Of a stretch of DNA of 50,078 nt, positions 6,840 through 15,021 are shown piece after piece. The notes under the pieces were generated by a model. The model was not told the DNA's origin, ran no database searches, and was given only the letters and a program-made list of their open reading frames with translations. How positions within the stretch are numbered: the first letter of the stretch is position 1; every line of letters begins with the position of its first letter. The position numbers were made by a program, and so were the translations under genes. This DNA comes from Nitrospira sp. bin75 (GTDB taxonomy: Bacteria > Nitrospirota > Nitrospiria > Nitrospirales > UBA8639), in contig MPMZ01000016.1 in NCBI GenBank assembly GCA_002238765.1, forward strand, positions 1 through 50,078. The letters are read 5' to 3'.

Positions 6840-9266
6840 ATGGCGAGATCGCAAACACGCACGCCAAGTAAGAGTGCCGCACCCGTCACCACGGTGCCGC
6901 TGGATCAAACCACGCGCCAGCGGTACCTGAACTACGCGCTGTCCGTCATTACCGCGCGCGCCTTGCCCGACGTGCGGGACGGACTGAAACCCGTCCAGCG
7001 GCGCATTCTGTTTTCCATGTTTCACAACCACCGGTTGTCGCCGGACCGGTCACCCATCAAAAGCGCAAAAGTCGTCGGGTCGGTGATCGGGGAATGGCAT
7101 CCCCACGGCGACTCCGCGGTCTATGACGCCATGGCGCGCATGGCGCAATGGTGGTCCCTGCGCGCGCCCCTCGTCGACGGCCACGGCAACTTCGGCAGTC
7201 TGGACGGCGACCCGCCGGCGGCCTACCGCTACACCGAGACCAAACTCACCCCGGTCGCGGTGGAACTGCTGACCGAACTGAACAAGGACACGGTTGACTT
7301 CCAACCCAATTACGACGGCAAGGCCGAAGAGCCACTGGTCCTGCCCGCCCCGTTCCCCAACCTGTTGGTCAACGGGTCCACCGGCATTGCCGTGGGCATG
7401 GCCACCAACGTGCCGCCGCACAACCTCGGGGAAGTCGTCAACGGAGCCGTGGCCCTGATCGACAACCGGGCGTGCACGATTGCCGACCTCATGAAGTCGA
7501 TCAAAGGGCCGGATTTTCCGACCGGAGGGGAAATCCTCAACAGCCGCACCGAGCTTCGGGAGATCTATGAAACCGGCCAGGGATTGGTGCGCCTGCGCGG
7601 AGAATTCACGGTGGCCCCGGCCTCGCACGGCAAAACCCAGATCGTCGTCACCTCGATCCCCTTTGCCGTGGACAAGGCCACCATCGTCGAACGCATCGGC
7701 GAACTCATCGCCGCCAAAAAAGTGCCGCAACTGGTGGACGTACGCGACGAATCCACGACCGACGTCAACATCGTGTTGGAGTTGCAGAAGGACGCCGATG
7801 CCGACCTGGCCATGGCCTACCTGTTCAAGAACACCCCGCTCCAGAACAATTTTTCCGTCAACCTCACGTGCCTGATACCGGCCGCGGGCACCGCGACCGC
7901 GCGTCCCCGGTGCCTGCCACTCAAGGACATCCTTGAAAAGTTCATCGACTTTCGCTTTGAAACGGTCACGCGCCGGTTCTCCTATGACCTGAGAATCCTG
8001 GAACAACGCATCCATATTCTTGCGGGCTTTCAAATCATTTTCGACGCGTTGGACCGGGTGCTGACCATCATCCGCCAAAGCGACGGCAAAGCGGACTCCG
8101 CCGGAAAACTGAAACGCGAGTTCCGGCTCGACGACGCCCAGACCAACGCGATCCTGGAAACGCCGATCTATAAACTGTCCCGCACCGAAATCAAGAAAAT
8201 GCTGGACGAGCTGGCCGACAAGAAGAAGCAGGCCAAGGACCTCAAGGCCCTCCTCGGCTCGAAGCCGAAGTTATGGAGCGTCGTCAAACAGGAACTCCAG
8301 GACCTCGCCAAAACGTACGGCGACAGACGGCGGACCCGGGTCGGACGTCGCCAGGGCGAAGAAGTCGAATTCGACCCCGATGCCTACATCGTCAAAGAAG
8401 ACGCCGTGATCACCATTTCAACGGACGGCTGGATTCGCCGCGTCGGCATGGTCAAGGACCTCTCCAAGACCCGGCTCCGGGAAGGTGACACCCTGCTGAC
8501 CGCCCTGGTCGGCAGCACGGTAGACACCATCGTGTGCTTTTCGAATTTCGGCAGCGCATACACCATGCGCATCGGCGACCTGCCGCCGGCCAGGAGCGGC
8601 TACGGAGACCCCGCGCAAAAGCTGTTCAAATTCAAAGACGGAGAACGCATCATCACGGCCCTCAGTTCGGACCCTCGGTTGTATCCTTCGCCACCGAACG
8701 CAGGACAACCCGCGGCTTCGGCGCTCCCGCTGTTCGACGGAGCAACGGAGGATGGAGCCGATCCCGCCCTCGGGCAAGGGATTGCCGTGTCAACGGCCGG
8801 CATGGGGGTGCGGTTTGACCTGGGTCCGTTCAAGGAGCCCTCGACCCGGCTCGGTCGAAAATTCATGAAACTCCGGGACCAAGAAGAAGTCGTCAGCGTC
8901 GAAACCCTGGACCCGTCCGCGGCAACACCCGTCCTCGCAGTCGCCTCTCAACGGGGCCGCGTGCTCCTGTGCAACGCCGGCGAAGTCGGCGTCCTCACCG
9001 GTCCGGGACGAGGCGTGACCGTCATCAAACTCGACCCCATGGACAGGGTCCTGGCCATGCGTCTGTTGTCCAGGAAGCAGGACCAACTGGTGGTCGTGAA
9101 ACAGGAAGGTGGCACGTTGTTCCCCATCTCAACGAGAAAGTATCAACCCGTCACCCGCGGAGGAAAAGGGCACGCGCTGTTCAAACGCGGCACCCTGAAA
9201 GGCGCCGAAGCCATACCCGTCGAACTCTCAGTCATCGAGACGGAAAATCACAAGAACGGCAATTGA
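6840..9266 (+). CDS. parC: DNA topoisomerase IV subunit A
   Basis: An 808-residue type IIA topoisomerase subunit that breaks and rejoins DNA to decatenate chromosomes with ParE. The N-terminal winged-helix/tower region shows LPDVRDGLKPVQRRILFSM, the quinolone-determining region HPHGDSAVYD (Ser92, Asp96, both of the drug-sensitive kind) and the catalytic tyrosine in AAYRYTETK (Tyr131). LVNGSTGIAVGMATNVPPHN and a C-terminal beta-pinwheel follow. The ATG at 6840 is used; a TTG directly before it gives one extra residue. The partner parE lies about 11 kb downstream on the same strand, with accessory genes in between, although these two are commonly adjacent. Confidence 0.95.
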   Translation: MARSQTRTPSKSAAPVTTVPLDQTTRQRYLNYALSVITARALPDVRDGLKPVQRRILFSMFHNHRLSPDRSPIKSAKVVGSVIGEWHPHGDSAVYDAMARMAQWWSLRAPLVDGHGNFGSLDGDPPAAYRYTETKLTPVAVELLTELNKDTVDFQPNYDGKAEEPLVLPAPFPNLLVNGSTGIAVGMATNVPPHNLGEVVNGAVALIDNRACTIADLMKSIKGPDFPTGGEILNSRTELREIYETGQGLVRLRGEFTVAPASHGKTQIVVTSIPFAVDKATIVERIGELIAAKKVPQLVDVRDESTTDVNIVLELQKDADADLAMAYLFKNTPLQNNFSVNLTCLIPAAGTATARPRCLPLKDILEKFIDFRFETVTRRFSYDLRILEQRIHILAGFQIIFDALDRVLTIIRQSDGKADSAGKLKREFRLDDAQTNAILETPIYKLSRTEIKKMLDELADKKKQAKDLKALLGSKPKLWSVVKQELQDLAKTYGDRRRTRVGRRQGEEVEFDPDAYIVKEDAVITISTDGWIRRVGMVKDLSKTRLREGDTLLTALVGSTVDTIVCFSNFGSAYTMRIGDLPPARSGYGDPAQKLFKFKDGERIITALSSDPRLYPSPPNAGQPAASALPLFDGATEDGADPALGQGIAVSTAGMGVRFDLGPFKEPSTRLGRKFMKLRDQEEVVSVETLDPSAATPVLAVASQRGRVLLCNAGEVGVLTGPGRGVTVIKLDPMDRVLAMRLLSRKQDQLVVVKQEGGTLFPISTRKYQPVTRGGKGHALFKRGTLKGAEAIPVELSVIETENHKNGN

Positions 9267-9277
9267 ACTCCGCCGGT

Positions 9278-9305
9278 TTGACAACAACCATAAAGTAGCT
9301 ACAAT
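9278..9305 (+). promoter_or_regulatory. Strong sigma70-type promoter, probably giving a leaderless mRNA
   Basis: A perfect TTGACA (9278-9283), a 16-bp spacer and TACAAT (9300-9305). The expected start point, about 7 bp after the -10, coincides with the ATG at 9313, and no Shine-Dalgarno sequence is present. Confidence 0.65.
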
Positions 9306-9312
9306 AGCCACC

Positions 9313-9609
9313 ATGAAGACCCGTTCAACGAATACCGTTGGCGTGAAAGAATTGAAGGATCGTCTGACCCATTACCTGAGACGAACCAAGCAGGGGGAAG
9401 AAGTCATCGTCACGGAACGCGGCAAACCGACTGCTCTCCTCCAACCCATCAAAACTGCCGACGAAGCCGCCTCGATCGAAGCTCGTTTGTCTCGACTGGC
9501 CGCCCTGGGCACTATCACCCTTCCCACCCGACGAACCCGTCAAAAGCCGAAACCGATGAAAGTTTCCGGGCCGCCCGTTTCAAAAGCCATTCTCGACGAT
9601 CGACAGTGA
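9313..9609 (+). CDS. Phd/YefM-family antitoxin
   Basis: A 98-residue antitoxin. VGVKELKDRLTHYLRRTKQG and EEVIVTERGKPTALLQP are the classic Phd/YefM DNA-binding N-terminus. The basic, proline-rich C-terminal half (about 55-98) should wrap the toxin. It overlaps the downstream PIN toxin gene by four bases (GTGA), giving a coupled antitoxin-toxin operon. A strong promoter lies directly before the ATG, so the mRNA is probably leaderless. Phd proteins usually repress their own promoter. Confidence 0.85.
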   Translation: MKTRSTNTVGVKELKDRLTHYLRRTKQGEEVIVTERGKPTALLQPIKTADEAASIEARLSRLAALGTITLPTRRTRQKPKPMKVSGPPVSKAILDDRQ

Positions 9610-10037
9610 TTTATTTCGACACGAGTGCTCTCATCAAGATTTTCATCCTGGAAAAAGGAAGCGAAGACGCTCAGCGCCTTTCCCAGGATCATTTTCCCGC
9701 GGCAACCGCCGCGATCGCCTATGCGGAGATCTACTCCGGAATCAATCGAAGAAAGCGGGAGGGACATCTCTCGGCTCATCAATATACGAGATTGAGCCGA
9801 CGTTTCGAGGAATACTGGACCACGTCTATTCACGTCGAGCTCACTCAGGAGGTACTGGCCGTAGTCAAAGGTCTTCTTGAACGGCACCCGCTCCGCGCCT
9901 CCGATGCCATTCATCTGGCTTCAACCCTCATCCTCCAAAAAGGTATCCGGGAACCGTTGCCATTTGCGGCTGCCGATAGCCGCCTACTCGATGCCGCTTC
10001 AGCCGAACACCTGACGCCCTGGCGTATAGGATTGTAA
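9606..10037 (+). CDS. vapC: VapC-type PIN-domain toxin
   Basis: A 143-residue PIN ribonuclease. It opens MIYFDTSALIKIFILEKGSE with the first catalytic Asp. Other acidic PIN positions are visible at AYAEIYSGI (Glu), RASDAIHLAST (Asp) and FAAADSRLLDAA (Asp). The GTG start overlaps the antitoxin stop codon. VapC toxins cleave tRNA or rRNA and are held inactive by the cognate antitoxin. Here the partner is Phd/YefM-like rather than VapB/AbrB-like, a pairing that is also common. Confidence 0.9.
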   Translation: MIYFDTSALIKIFILEKGSEDAQRLSQDHFPAATAAIAYAEIYSGINRRKREGHLSAHQYTRLSRRFEEYWTTSIHVELTQEVLAVVKGLLERHPLRASDAIHLASTLILQKGIREPLPFAAADSRLLDAASAEHLTPWRIGL

Positions 10038-10039
10038 AG

Positions 10040-10135
10040 GTTCAGTCATTCGTTGACAGAGCCTGAGTAGGTGGCGGACGTATTCTTCCCTCCCCTTTGT
10101 AAGTGGGCGCATTTCCGAAGAGGAAGCATTCCCCC
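10040..10135. repeat. Left end of DUF559-type repeat element
   Basis: GTTCAGTCATTCGTTGACA (10040-10058) matches the 20-bp terminal repeat of the DUF559 element. A CCTCCCCTTTGTAAGTGGGC arm and the GCATTTCCGAAGAGG hairpin follow, in the same order as at 37974-38110. The right half is missing, so this is a truncated copy. It sits in the gap between vapC and the aspartyl protease gene. Confidence 0.75.
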
Positions 10136-10166
10136 TTCTTGAAGCCCCCTACCGGATTTGCCATAA

Positions 10167-10589
<423 letters not shown>

Positions 10590-10681
10590 TGGCGACGCAG
10601 GAGAAGGAAGGGGTCGGGGTCTTTGACACTGCTTATCATTGAGATATGCGAGAGAGTAAGCCTTCCTCTCCTTCCCTGACG

Positions 10682-11935
10682 TTAAGGGATAGAAAGTGCC
10701 GCACTCAGATCCGCGTGCTCAAAGGCTGATGCCATGCGAGCAATTTCGGCTCGCGTCAGACTGAGGTGCGCAGCCTCTTCACGCCACGTTGCCACTGACC
10801 GCCCGACTTCGGATGCGATCACGTGCGCCTTTTCTTCATCCAGTTCAAAGTAGCCCACCACGCTCATCGCCAGATCCAGCGAAGCCGAACTGTCATCGAG
10901 AGCAATGGCTGTTGTCAGAACACGTGGCTTGATATCCGTGGGGACCGGATTGAGATCATAGGCCGGCGACAACCGCCAGCCGTCCGGTCCGGCATAGAGG
11001 AAAGCGTGATTGCGCAGGTGGTCATCCGTGTTGGAAATCAGAATATTGAAGACAAGACGTCGCCACAGCTCATGCATATCGTGTTTCGGGCTGGCGCCAT
11101 ATCGGCGAAGAGCGTCGACACATTCCAGATAGCTGCGCGACTCGTTATCGCTTGCGCCAAGCATGGCCATGGCCGAAAGAAACGGAATACGCTGACCTTG
11201 TACACGGTCGAACCGGCGCAGCAACAGCACCGGCTTGTTCACGACCTGTTCAATTCGCCAGTCAGGCACGCGGATACCGGCCTTCGCTGCAAGGCGAAGC
11301 GCAACCGCCTCCCACAGAACCGTATTGATCTCATCATCCTTGTGTGGAAACTTGGCAAAGGCGAGATGCCCATCCCGGTCCCGAACAGACGCCTTGGGAC
11401 GCGCACCACCCAATGATGAGCCGGGCGCCAGCAGCAGGCGCAGATCCTCATCGCTATCCGTGTCACCAACGACGTGCTCCGCCGCCGACAGCAATTCTGG
11501 CAGAGCGACCAGGGGTGGGATGGCGGCTTCATGTTCGGCAAGAAACGGTCTCCCCTCCTGCACGGCAAAGCGCAGGGCGCCTTGTCGTGCTGCATCATCA
11601 ACCATGAGCAGATAGTCAATTTCCATCAAGGTGCGCGGCGTCTCGCTCGCTTGCGCTGCCCGTCGCCGTTCTGCCCGGCGCATCAGAGCCCGCCCCCAGC
11701 GGTCGGGAGCAGAGTCGCCGATGGTACCGAAAAGGGATGTACCCGAAGGAGTGTGAAAGGGACCAGGACCAAGCGGCAGCGCCGGTTCCAGGGAAAAACG
11801 ATCGACATACTCAAGCCAGTCCGGATGATATTCGAACGTGGCATTTTCCCTGCCTTTGCGCACGCGCGCCCATAGCCGCCCGGCCAGATGCGGCGTACCG
11901 GCAATATCCACATAGACAAGCACTTCTGTCTCCAT
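10682..11935 (-). CDS. hipA: HipA-family serine/threonine kinase toxin
   Basis: About 417 residues. An N-terminal HipA-N1-like domain (VYVDIAGTPHLAGRLWARV, FGTIGDSAPDRWGRALMRR) is followed by the kinase-like domain with SSLGGARPKASV (P-loop-like), FAKFP, the catalytic loop NTDDHLRNHAF (about residues 303-312) and SPAYDLNPVP (about 322-331). HipA toxins phosphorylate targets such as glutamyl-tRNA synthetase to induce dormancy. All expected catalytic motifs are intact. The ATG at 11935 sits in a TGATG overlap with hipB; a GTG one codon earlier is also possible. hipB is upstream, forming the usual BA operon. Confidence 0.9.
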   Translation of the reverse strand: METEVLVYVDIAGTPHLAGRLWARVRKGRENATFEYHPDWLEYVDRFSLEPALPLGPGPFHTPSGTSLFGTIGDSAPDRWGRALMRRAERRRAAQASETPRTLMEIDYLLMVDDAARQGALRFAVQEGRPFLAEHEAAIPPLVALPELLSAAEHVVGDTDSDEDLRLLLAPGSSLGGARPKASVRDRDGHLAFAKFPHKDDEINTVLWEAVALRLAAKAGIRVPDWRIEQVVNKPVLLLRRFDRVQGQRIPFLSAMAMLGASDNESRSYLECVDALRRYGASPKHDMHELWRRLVFNILISNTDDHLRNHAFLYAGPDGWRLSPAYDLNPVPTDIKPRVLTTAIALDDSSASLDLAMSVVGYFELDEEKAHVIASEVGRSVATWREEAAHLSLTRAEIARMASAFEHADLSAALSIP

Positions 11936-12306
11936 CACGCGTGACTCTTCTGCCCGGACCGGGACGACGGACGCCCGGATTTCTTCTGAAGCCGCTTGCG
12001 GATACGTTGCGGCAAGCGCTCTTCTTCAAGCTCCAGACCAACCGTATCCGTTTTGACCTCCACCAGATCACCCAACCGCTCAGCCATGCCCAGGACAAAG
12101 AGCACATTGGCATAGTTACTCATCGAAACACCGAGGTCGCCCTTTTCGACCTTGTTCAGGGTTGTCCGACTTATAGAGGCCCGTTCGGCCATGACAGCCG
12201 TTGAAATGCGTCGCCTGAGCCGGGCATCACGGATATCCTGTCCAAGCTTGCGCACCGCCCGCCCGACCGGAATCGGCACCATCAAGCCAAATCTTGTCTT
12301 TCTCAT
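11935..12306 (-). CDS. hipB: HipB-like XRE-family antitoxin/repressor
   Basis: About 123 residues with a helix-turn-helix at about 20-75 (IRDARLRRRISTAVMAERAS then ISRTTLNKVEKGDLGVSMSN) and a basic lysine/arginine-rich tail. The ATG at 12306 is preferred because the upstream in-frame codons overlap the promoter and an inverted repeat. It is coupled to hipA by a TGATG overlap. It should neutralise HipA and repress the operon through the operator-like repeat just upstream. Confidence 0.85.
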   Translation of the reverse strand: MRKTRFGLMVPIPVGRAVRKLGQDIRDARLRRRISTAVMAERASISRTTLNKVEKGDLGVSMSNYANVLFVLGMAERLGDLVEVKTDTVGLELEEERLPQRIRKRLQKKSGRPSSRSGQKSHA

Positions 12307-12311
12307 ATTTC

Positions 12312-12358
12312 GTCCATTTATATGGTCACTATAATTATTATCGACTATAATCATGGAC
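12312..12358 (-). promoter_or_regulatory. Operator-like inverted and direct repeats of hipBA
   Basis: GTCCAT (12312-12317) and ATGGAC (12353-12358) form a spaced inverted repeat. Inside it, ATTATAGT occurs twice on the minus strand. A TTGACA -35-like box lies further upstream on the minus strand (12380-12385). The position directly before hipB suits autoregulation. Confidence 0.5.
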
Positions 12359-12448
12359 ATTAATTCAATATTCCTCAAGTGTCAACGGCGTGAAACAATA
12401 AGTATTACAGTAAGGGGGGCAGATCTTTAAGTGATGATGATTGCGAAA

Positions 12449-12510
12449 GGTCGGGTAGACCGGGTGAGCCCTTCGACTACGCTCAGGACAGGCGTAGCGT
12501 AACCCGACAG
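12449..12510. repeat. Extragenic repeat with nested REP-like core
   Basis: GTCGGGT (12450-12456) and ACCCGAC (12502-12508) bracket the CCCTTCGACTACGCTCAGGA REP sequence (12469-12493). This lies in the 290-bp gap between hipB and the next vapC. No gene is visible in the rest of that gap. Confidence 0.6.
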
Positions 12511-12596
12511 CGGGGCTGGAAACCTGAGCGTCCCCTTTTCAGCCTTTGGGGTGCAGGTAGCAAGCCTGCATGAGAAATTACTTTGTCAGCAACGGC

Positions 12597-13010
12597 TCAC
12601 GGCTCCGTTCTCTGGATTCCCGTAAGACGATCAAAATCCTTATCGTAACTGACAATCTCCGCTACGCCACGTTGCTCCATGTGCGCCACGGCCAGGGCGT
12701 CTTCAAAATCGAGAAAGGGAGAGGATGCGTAAAGATCCAAGGCACGGAGGCACGCGCGCTTCTGTGGAAGCTTGAGACCTCGCAAGATCAGGATAGGCAA
12801 AAGCCGGTCTCTGACTTCACCGTGGCTCAATTGATAGGGGGCACGAGGGGACGACAGCACGCAGGTAACTTCCGCGACGATGGCTTCGCAAGTAAAGAGT
12901 TCCTCCTCTCCTTGCTTGACCCGCTGGAAGAGTCGATAGCAGGCATCAGCCTTCGATTCGTCATCTCTGGTCAAATACCGGAGAATGACGTTCGTATCCA
13001 GAAACCTCAT
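12597..13010 (-). CDS. vapC: VapC-type PIN-domain toxin
   Basis: A 137-residue PIN nuclease: MRFLDTNVILRYLTRDD (catalytic Asp5), CEAIVAEVTCVL (Glu), FLDFEDALAVAHMEQRG (Asp) and IVSYDKDFDRL (Asp). Its start overlaps the stop of the upstream AbrB-type antitoxin by four bases (ATGA). Typical VapBC module in antitoxin-toxin order on the minus strand. Expected activity is Mg2+-dependent RNA cleavage. Confidence 0.9.
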   Translation of the reverse strand: MRFLDTNVILRYLTRDDESKADACYRLFQRVKQGEEELFTCEAIVAEVTCVLSSPRAPYQLSHGEVRDRLLPILILRGLKLPQKRACLRALDLYASSPFLDFEDALAVAHMEQRGVAEIVSYDKDFDRLTGIQRTEP

Positions 13011-13273
13011 GCGTTGTGCAACGCGCGTACAGTCTTCTCGGCCTTGGCTTCCTTGGCAGCCCGGGAGATTTCTTCGAAGTTCTCAGGCTTTTCAACGGGC
13101 TTGACAGACCCATAGGCCGATTCCAGACTGAAGGGAGCCGGCGCCAAGCGTACCCCGCCATCTTCAATGGTGAAGGCGACTTTGTCTCTGGGCTTCACGC
13201 CCAACACTCGCCGCACTTCGGCGGGGATGGTCACTTGGCTCCGTTGGGTAATCGTGGTTACGATCTCTTTCAT
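13007..13273 (-). CDS. vapB: AbrB/MazE-type (VapB) antitoxin
   Basis: About 88 residues. The N-terminal swapped-hairpin AbrB domain (TTITQRSQVTIPAEVRRVLG, VKPRDKVAFTIEDGGVRLAP) is followed by a charged C-terminal arm that should bind the PIN toxin. The ATG at 13273 has a perfect GAAGGAG 6 bp upstream and is chosen over the TTG four codons before. It is coupled to vapC. A strong promoter (13309-13337, minus) gives a short leader. Confidence 0.9.
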   Translation of the reverse strand: MKEIVTTITQRSQVTIPAEVRRVLGVKPRDKVAFTIEDGGVRLAPAPFSLESAYGSVKPVEKPENFEEISRAAKEAKAEKTVRALHNA

Positions 13274-13308
13274 GGACTCCTTCAATGTTTTTTCGATTGA
13301 ACAATGAA

Positions 13309-13337
13309 ACTATAATTAATCATTGATTCGCCGTCAA
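13309..13337 (-). promoter_or_regulatory. Promoter of vapBC (minus strand)
   Basis: On the minus strand: TTGACG (13332-13337), a 17-bp spacer and TATAGT (13309-13314), about 36 bp before the ATG at 13273. The spacer and flanks are AT-rich with partial dyad symmetry, as expected if AbrB autoregulates. Confidence 0.65.
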
Positions 13338-13359
13338 GTTCATACATTGCCAATTTGAT

Positions 13360-13435
13360 ATGCTTGCTAAACTGAAGAAACCAGTTGATTCTGCCGAAAG
13401 CGCTCCTGACCGATTTCGAAGGTGCGGAGTATTGA
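13360..13435 (+). pseudogene. Fragment of AbrB-type antitoxin gene
   Basis: These bases align with the first about 80 bp of the intact AbrB gene at 15022. Shared blocks include CCAGTTGA.TCTGCCGAAA and CGATTTCGAAGGT. A few-base deletion shifts the frame and the remainder, including the PIN toxin, is lost. It joins directly to sequence that also precedes the second ParD copy, so it is the remnant of a duplicated cassette. Confidence 0.75.
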
Positions 13436-13648
13436 TTCATCCAGGCTTCCTGACCTATTGAATAAGTCGCAATTATGGTGTATTTTTGGGGAATTATCCA
13501 TTTAACTTGACAGGATAATCCGATTGTGATAGGCTTCTTTCATACCGTGGATCGCATGGCGGCCTTGTTCGGCGGCATGCCTGGAAAGACGATGACCTAC
13601 AAGGGGTTGGTCGCCGATTGACAGGAAGTACTAAGTCTGCTATACAAA

Positions 13649-13683
13649 AATGGCCCGATCCTCGGCGAAAGGATCAGGCCATT
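13649..13683 (-). terminator. Hairpin with T-run on minus strand inside the 945-bp element
   Basis: AATGGCCCGATCCT and AGGATCAGGCCATT form a 14-bp stem around a 7-nt loop. Reading the minus strand, the stem runs into TTTTTGTATAG, giving a Rho-independent terminator shape downstream of the minus-strand membrane-protein gene. On the plus strand no T-run follows. Confidence 0.6.
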
Positions 13684-13786
13684 AACACCAAATAGAAAGG
13701 ATTGTAATTTGATAGGCCGTTAGGCAGGACCCCCGTTTAAGTTCAACCCGCTGTTGGTAGCAGCGAATCAAGAAAGGACGCTTACA

Positions 13787-13975
13787 ATGAAAAGTCTTAT
13801 CAGTTTCGTTCGCTCAAGTCAAGCCCCCATCCAGATCATTTTCGGTGGCCGCGTGCCAAGCGGGCACGAACAACTGCAACAGTTGATTCGTCACGCTGAA
13901 CGGCAATCCTTTCGGGTGTGGGCGTTCAATCGCTGGCAACGGGTGAAGGCCCGGCTCGGCTTGTGCCGCGTTTAA
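13787..13975 (+). CDS. Small basic protein carried by the 945-bp element
   Basis: A 62-residue basic protein beginning MKSLISFVRSSQAPIQIIFG, with many Arg/Gln residues and no membrane helix. The ATG has AAGGA 9 bp upstream. It converges with the minus-strand membrane-protein gene and their stop codons share the TTAA. No known family is recognised; it could be a cargo or accessory protein. The element is present at least twice nearby, so conservation of this frame in the other copy would test whether it is a real gene. Confidence 0.45.
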   Translation: MKSLISFVRSSQAPIQIIFGGRVPSGHEQLQQLIRHAERQSFRVWAFNRWQRVKARLGLCRV

Positions 13976-14184
13976 TGCTTCATCATATCGGCCAAGAGTC
14001 CGAGCACCCATAGCAGGGCAAGAGAAATCGGGATGGCCTTCCAGCCCAGCGCCCGCAAGAGTACCCAACAGAAATAGAGCAGGGGAAGCGCCACCGTCAC
14101 GACAAGAAGCCCTAGAGGGCCTGTCGCAAGGAAAATCAGCACAACCCATACCAAGGCCAGGGCCGCAAAGATTCCGGTCCACAT
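13972..14184 (-). CDS. Small two-to-three-helix membrane protein carried by the 945-bp element
   Basis: A 70-residue, very hydrophobic protein with segments IFAALALVWVVLIFLATG, LGLLVVTVALPLLYFCWVLL and IPISLALLWVLGLLA, i.e. about three membrane helices. The ATG has GGAGA 7 bp upstream. A terminator-like hairpin lies about 290 bp downstream on the same strand, and its upstream region contains inverted repeats. Function unknown; it resembles small toxin-like or cargo membrane proteins only in composition. Confidence 0.5.
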   Translation of the reverse strand: MWTGIFAALALVWVVLIFLATGPLGLLVVTVALPLLYFCWVLLRALGWKAIPISLALLWVLGLLADMMKH

Positions 14185-14461
14185 AGGGCATTCTCCGCGT
14201 AAAAATGGGTGATATTCCGACAGGGATAGGGTCGGGCCTGCCCGTCCATTCAGGCAAGAGACTCCCTGCGTATTTACCGTGTCAATGGATCGCGCCGCGT
14301 CTGGTAGCTATCCAGGGCAGCGCGATCAGGCTCTTGTATTTCACAGGCGACCCGACAAGGGGTAGCCTGAATGGACGGTCGGAAGGAATCTAACAGAAGC
14401 GGAAAGTTACGTCAAGTTAAATGGATAATTCCCTATTTTTGCATCAAATGCGAGAAGTTTA

Positions 14462-14479
14462 GATACATTTGTGATACAT
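14462..14479 (+). promoter_or_regulatory. Direct-repeat operator-like site before parD copy 1
   Basis: GATACAT occurs at 14462-14468 and 14473-14479, 11 bp apart (one helical turn), upstream of the ParD start at 14503. The same pair is kept before copy 2 (15741-15758). The arrangement fits binding of a ribbon-helix-helix repressor. Confidence 0.5.
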
Positions 14480-14502
14480 AATTGACCACAAATAGAGGTA
14501 AA

Positions 14503-14769
14503 ATGATGCCAAGACGCAGCATTTCCATCACAGACACGCACGACGAATGGCTCAAAGCCCAGGTTGCCAGCGGGCAATATCGCTCAGAAAGTGAAGTCAT
14601 CAGCGATCTGATCCGGGAGCAACAACAACGCGACGCCGGCGTCGAAGCCATTCGCCTCGCCATGGCCGAAGACGAGCAATGCGCTCCCGGCACCCCAACA
14701 CCGGACGACATCAGAACCGCCGTGCAGGGGCGGTTACGAAAAAGCGGCTCGCCGCCAATGCCTTTGTAG
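14503..14769 (+). CDS. parD: ParD-family antitoxin, orphan (copy 1)
   Basis: About 88 residues with the ParD ribbon-helix-helix start (MPRRSISITDTHDEWLKAQV, ASGQYRSESEVISDLIREQQ) and a C-terminal toxin-binding region. An AGAGGTA ribosome-binding site precedes tandem ATGs at 14503 and 14506. No ParE toxin gene follows, although it normally overlaps or abuts parD. Nearly the same protein is encoded at 15782. The upstream DNA of this copy is split by the 945-bp element. It may act as an anti-addiction antitoxin or be a relic. Confidence 0.8.
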   Translation: MMPRRSISITDTHDEWLKAQVASGQYRSESEVISDLIREQQQRDAGVEAIRLAMAEDEQCAPGTPTPDDIRTAVQGRLRKSGSPPMPL

Positions 14770-14807
14770 AGAACAACGATCGGTGCTCAGGATGGCAGTT
14801 GTTGCAG

Positions 14808-14835
14808 GTCGGGTGAGTTGAAGGCCTAACCCGAC
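14808..14835. repeat. Small inverted repeat in the parD-abrB gap
   Basis: GTCGGGT (14808-14814) and ACCCGAC (14829-14835) form a hairpin that resembles the flanks of the repeat at 12449. The remaining gap 14770-15021 shows no coding sequence I can support. Confidence 0.4.
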
Positions 14836-15021
14836 ATCTAACTGGGCCCTCTCCTTCCAGATCTCCTTTCAGGGCGGTGTAACGCGTTCGATCCGGCAAA
14901 CGCAATGACGTCAGGAGAGCGCAAAGCCTAGCGACCTGGAATTGCGCACGTGACACGTTCGTATTGAAATAGCTCATGCAATAATGTAATAATTCCTTGT
15001 TTCCTTACAAAAGGGATTTTC

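Larger units (their letters stand above)
13489..14433. mobile_element. 945-bp non-autonomous insertion element with 23-bp TIRs and 8-bp TSD
   Basis: Perfect 23-bp terminal inverted repeats at 13489-13511 and 14411-14433 (outer bases GGGAATTATCCATTTAACTT) are flanked by an 8-bp target duplication, TATTTTTG, at 13481-13488 and 14434-14441. The uninterrupted counterpart at about 15680-15730 confirms the insertion point. No full transposase is present; the interior holds two small convergent genes, short hairpins and a 14-bp inverted repeat (14242-14255 / 14365-14378). A second copy starts at 49952 and is identical for the visible 127 bp. Its family is not assigned. Confidence 0.9.

Noticed and set aside
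7050-8078. Minus-strand frame opposite parC
   Set aside because: Shadow of a highly conserved gene in high-GC DNA; composition rich in His, Arg and Gly without domains.
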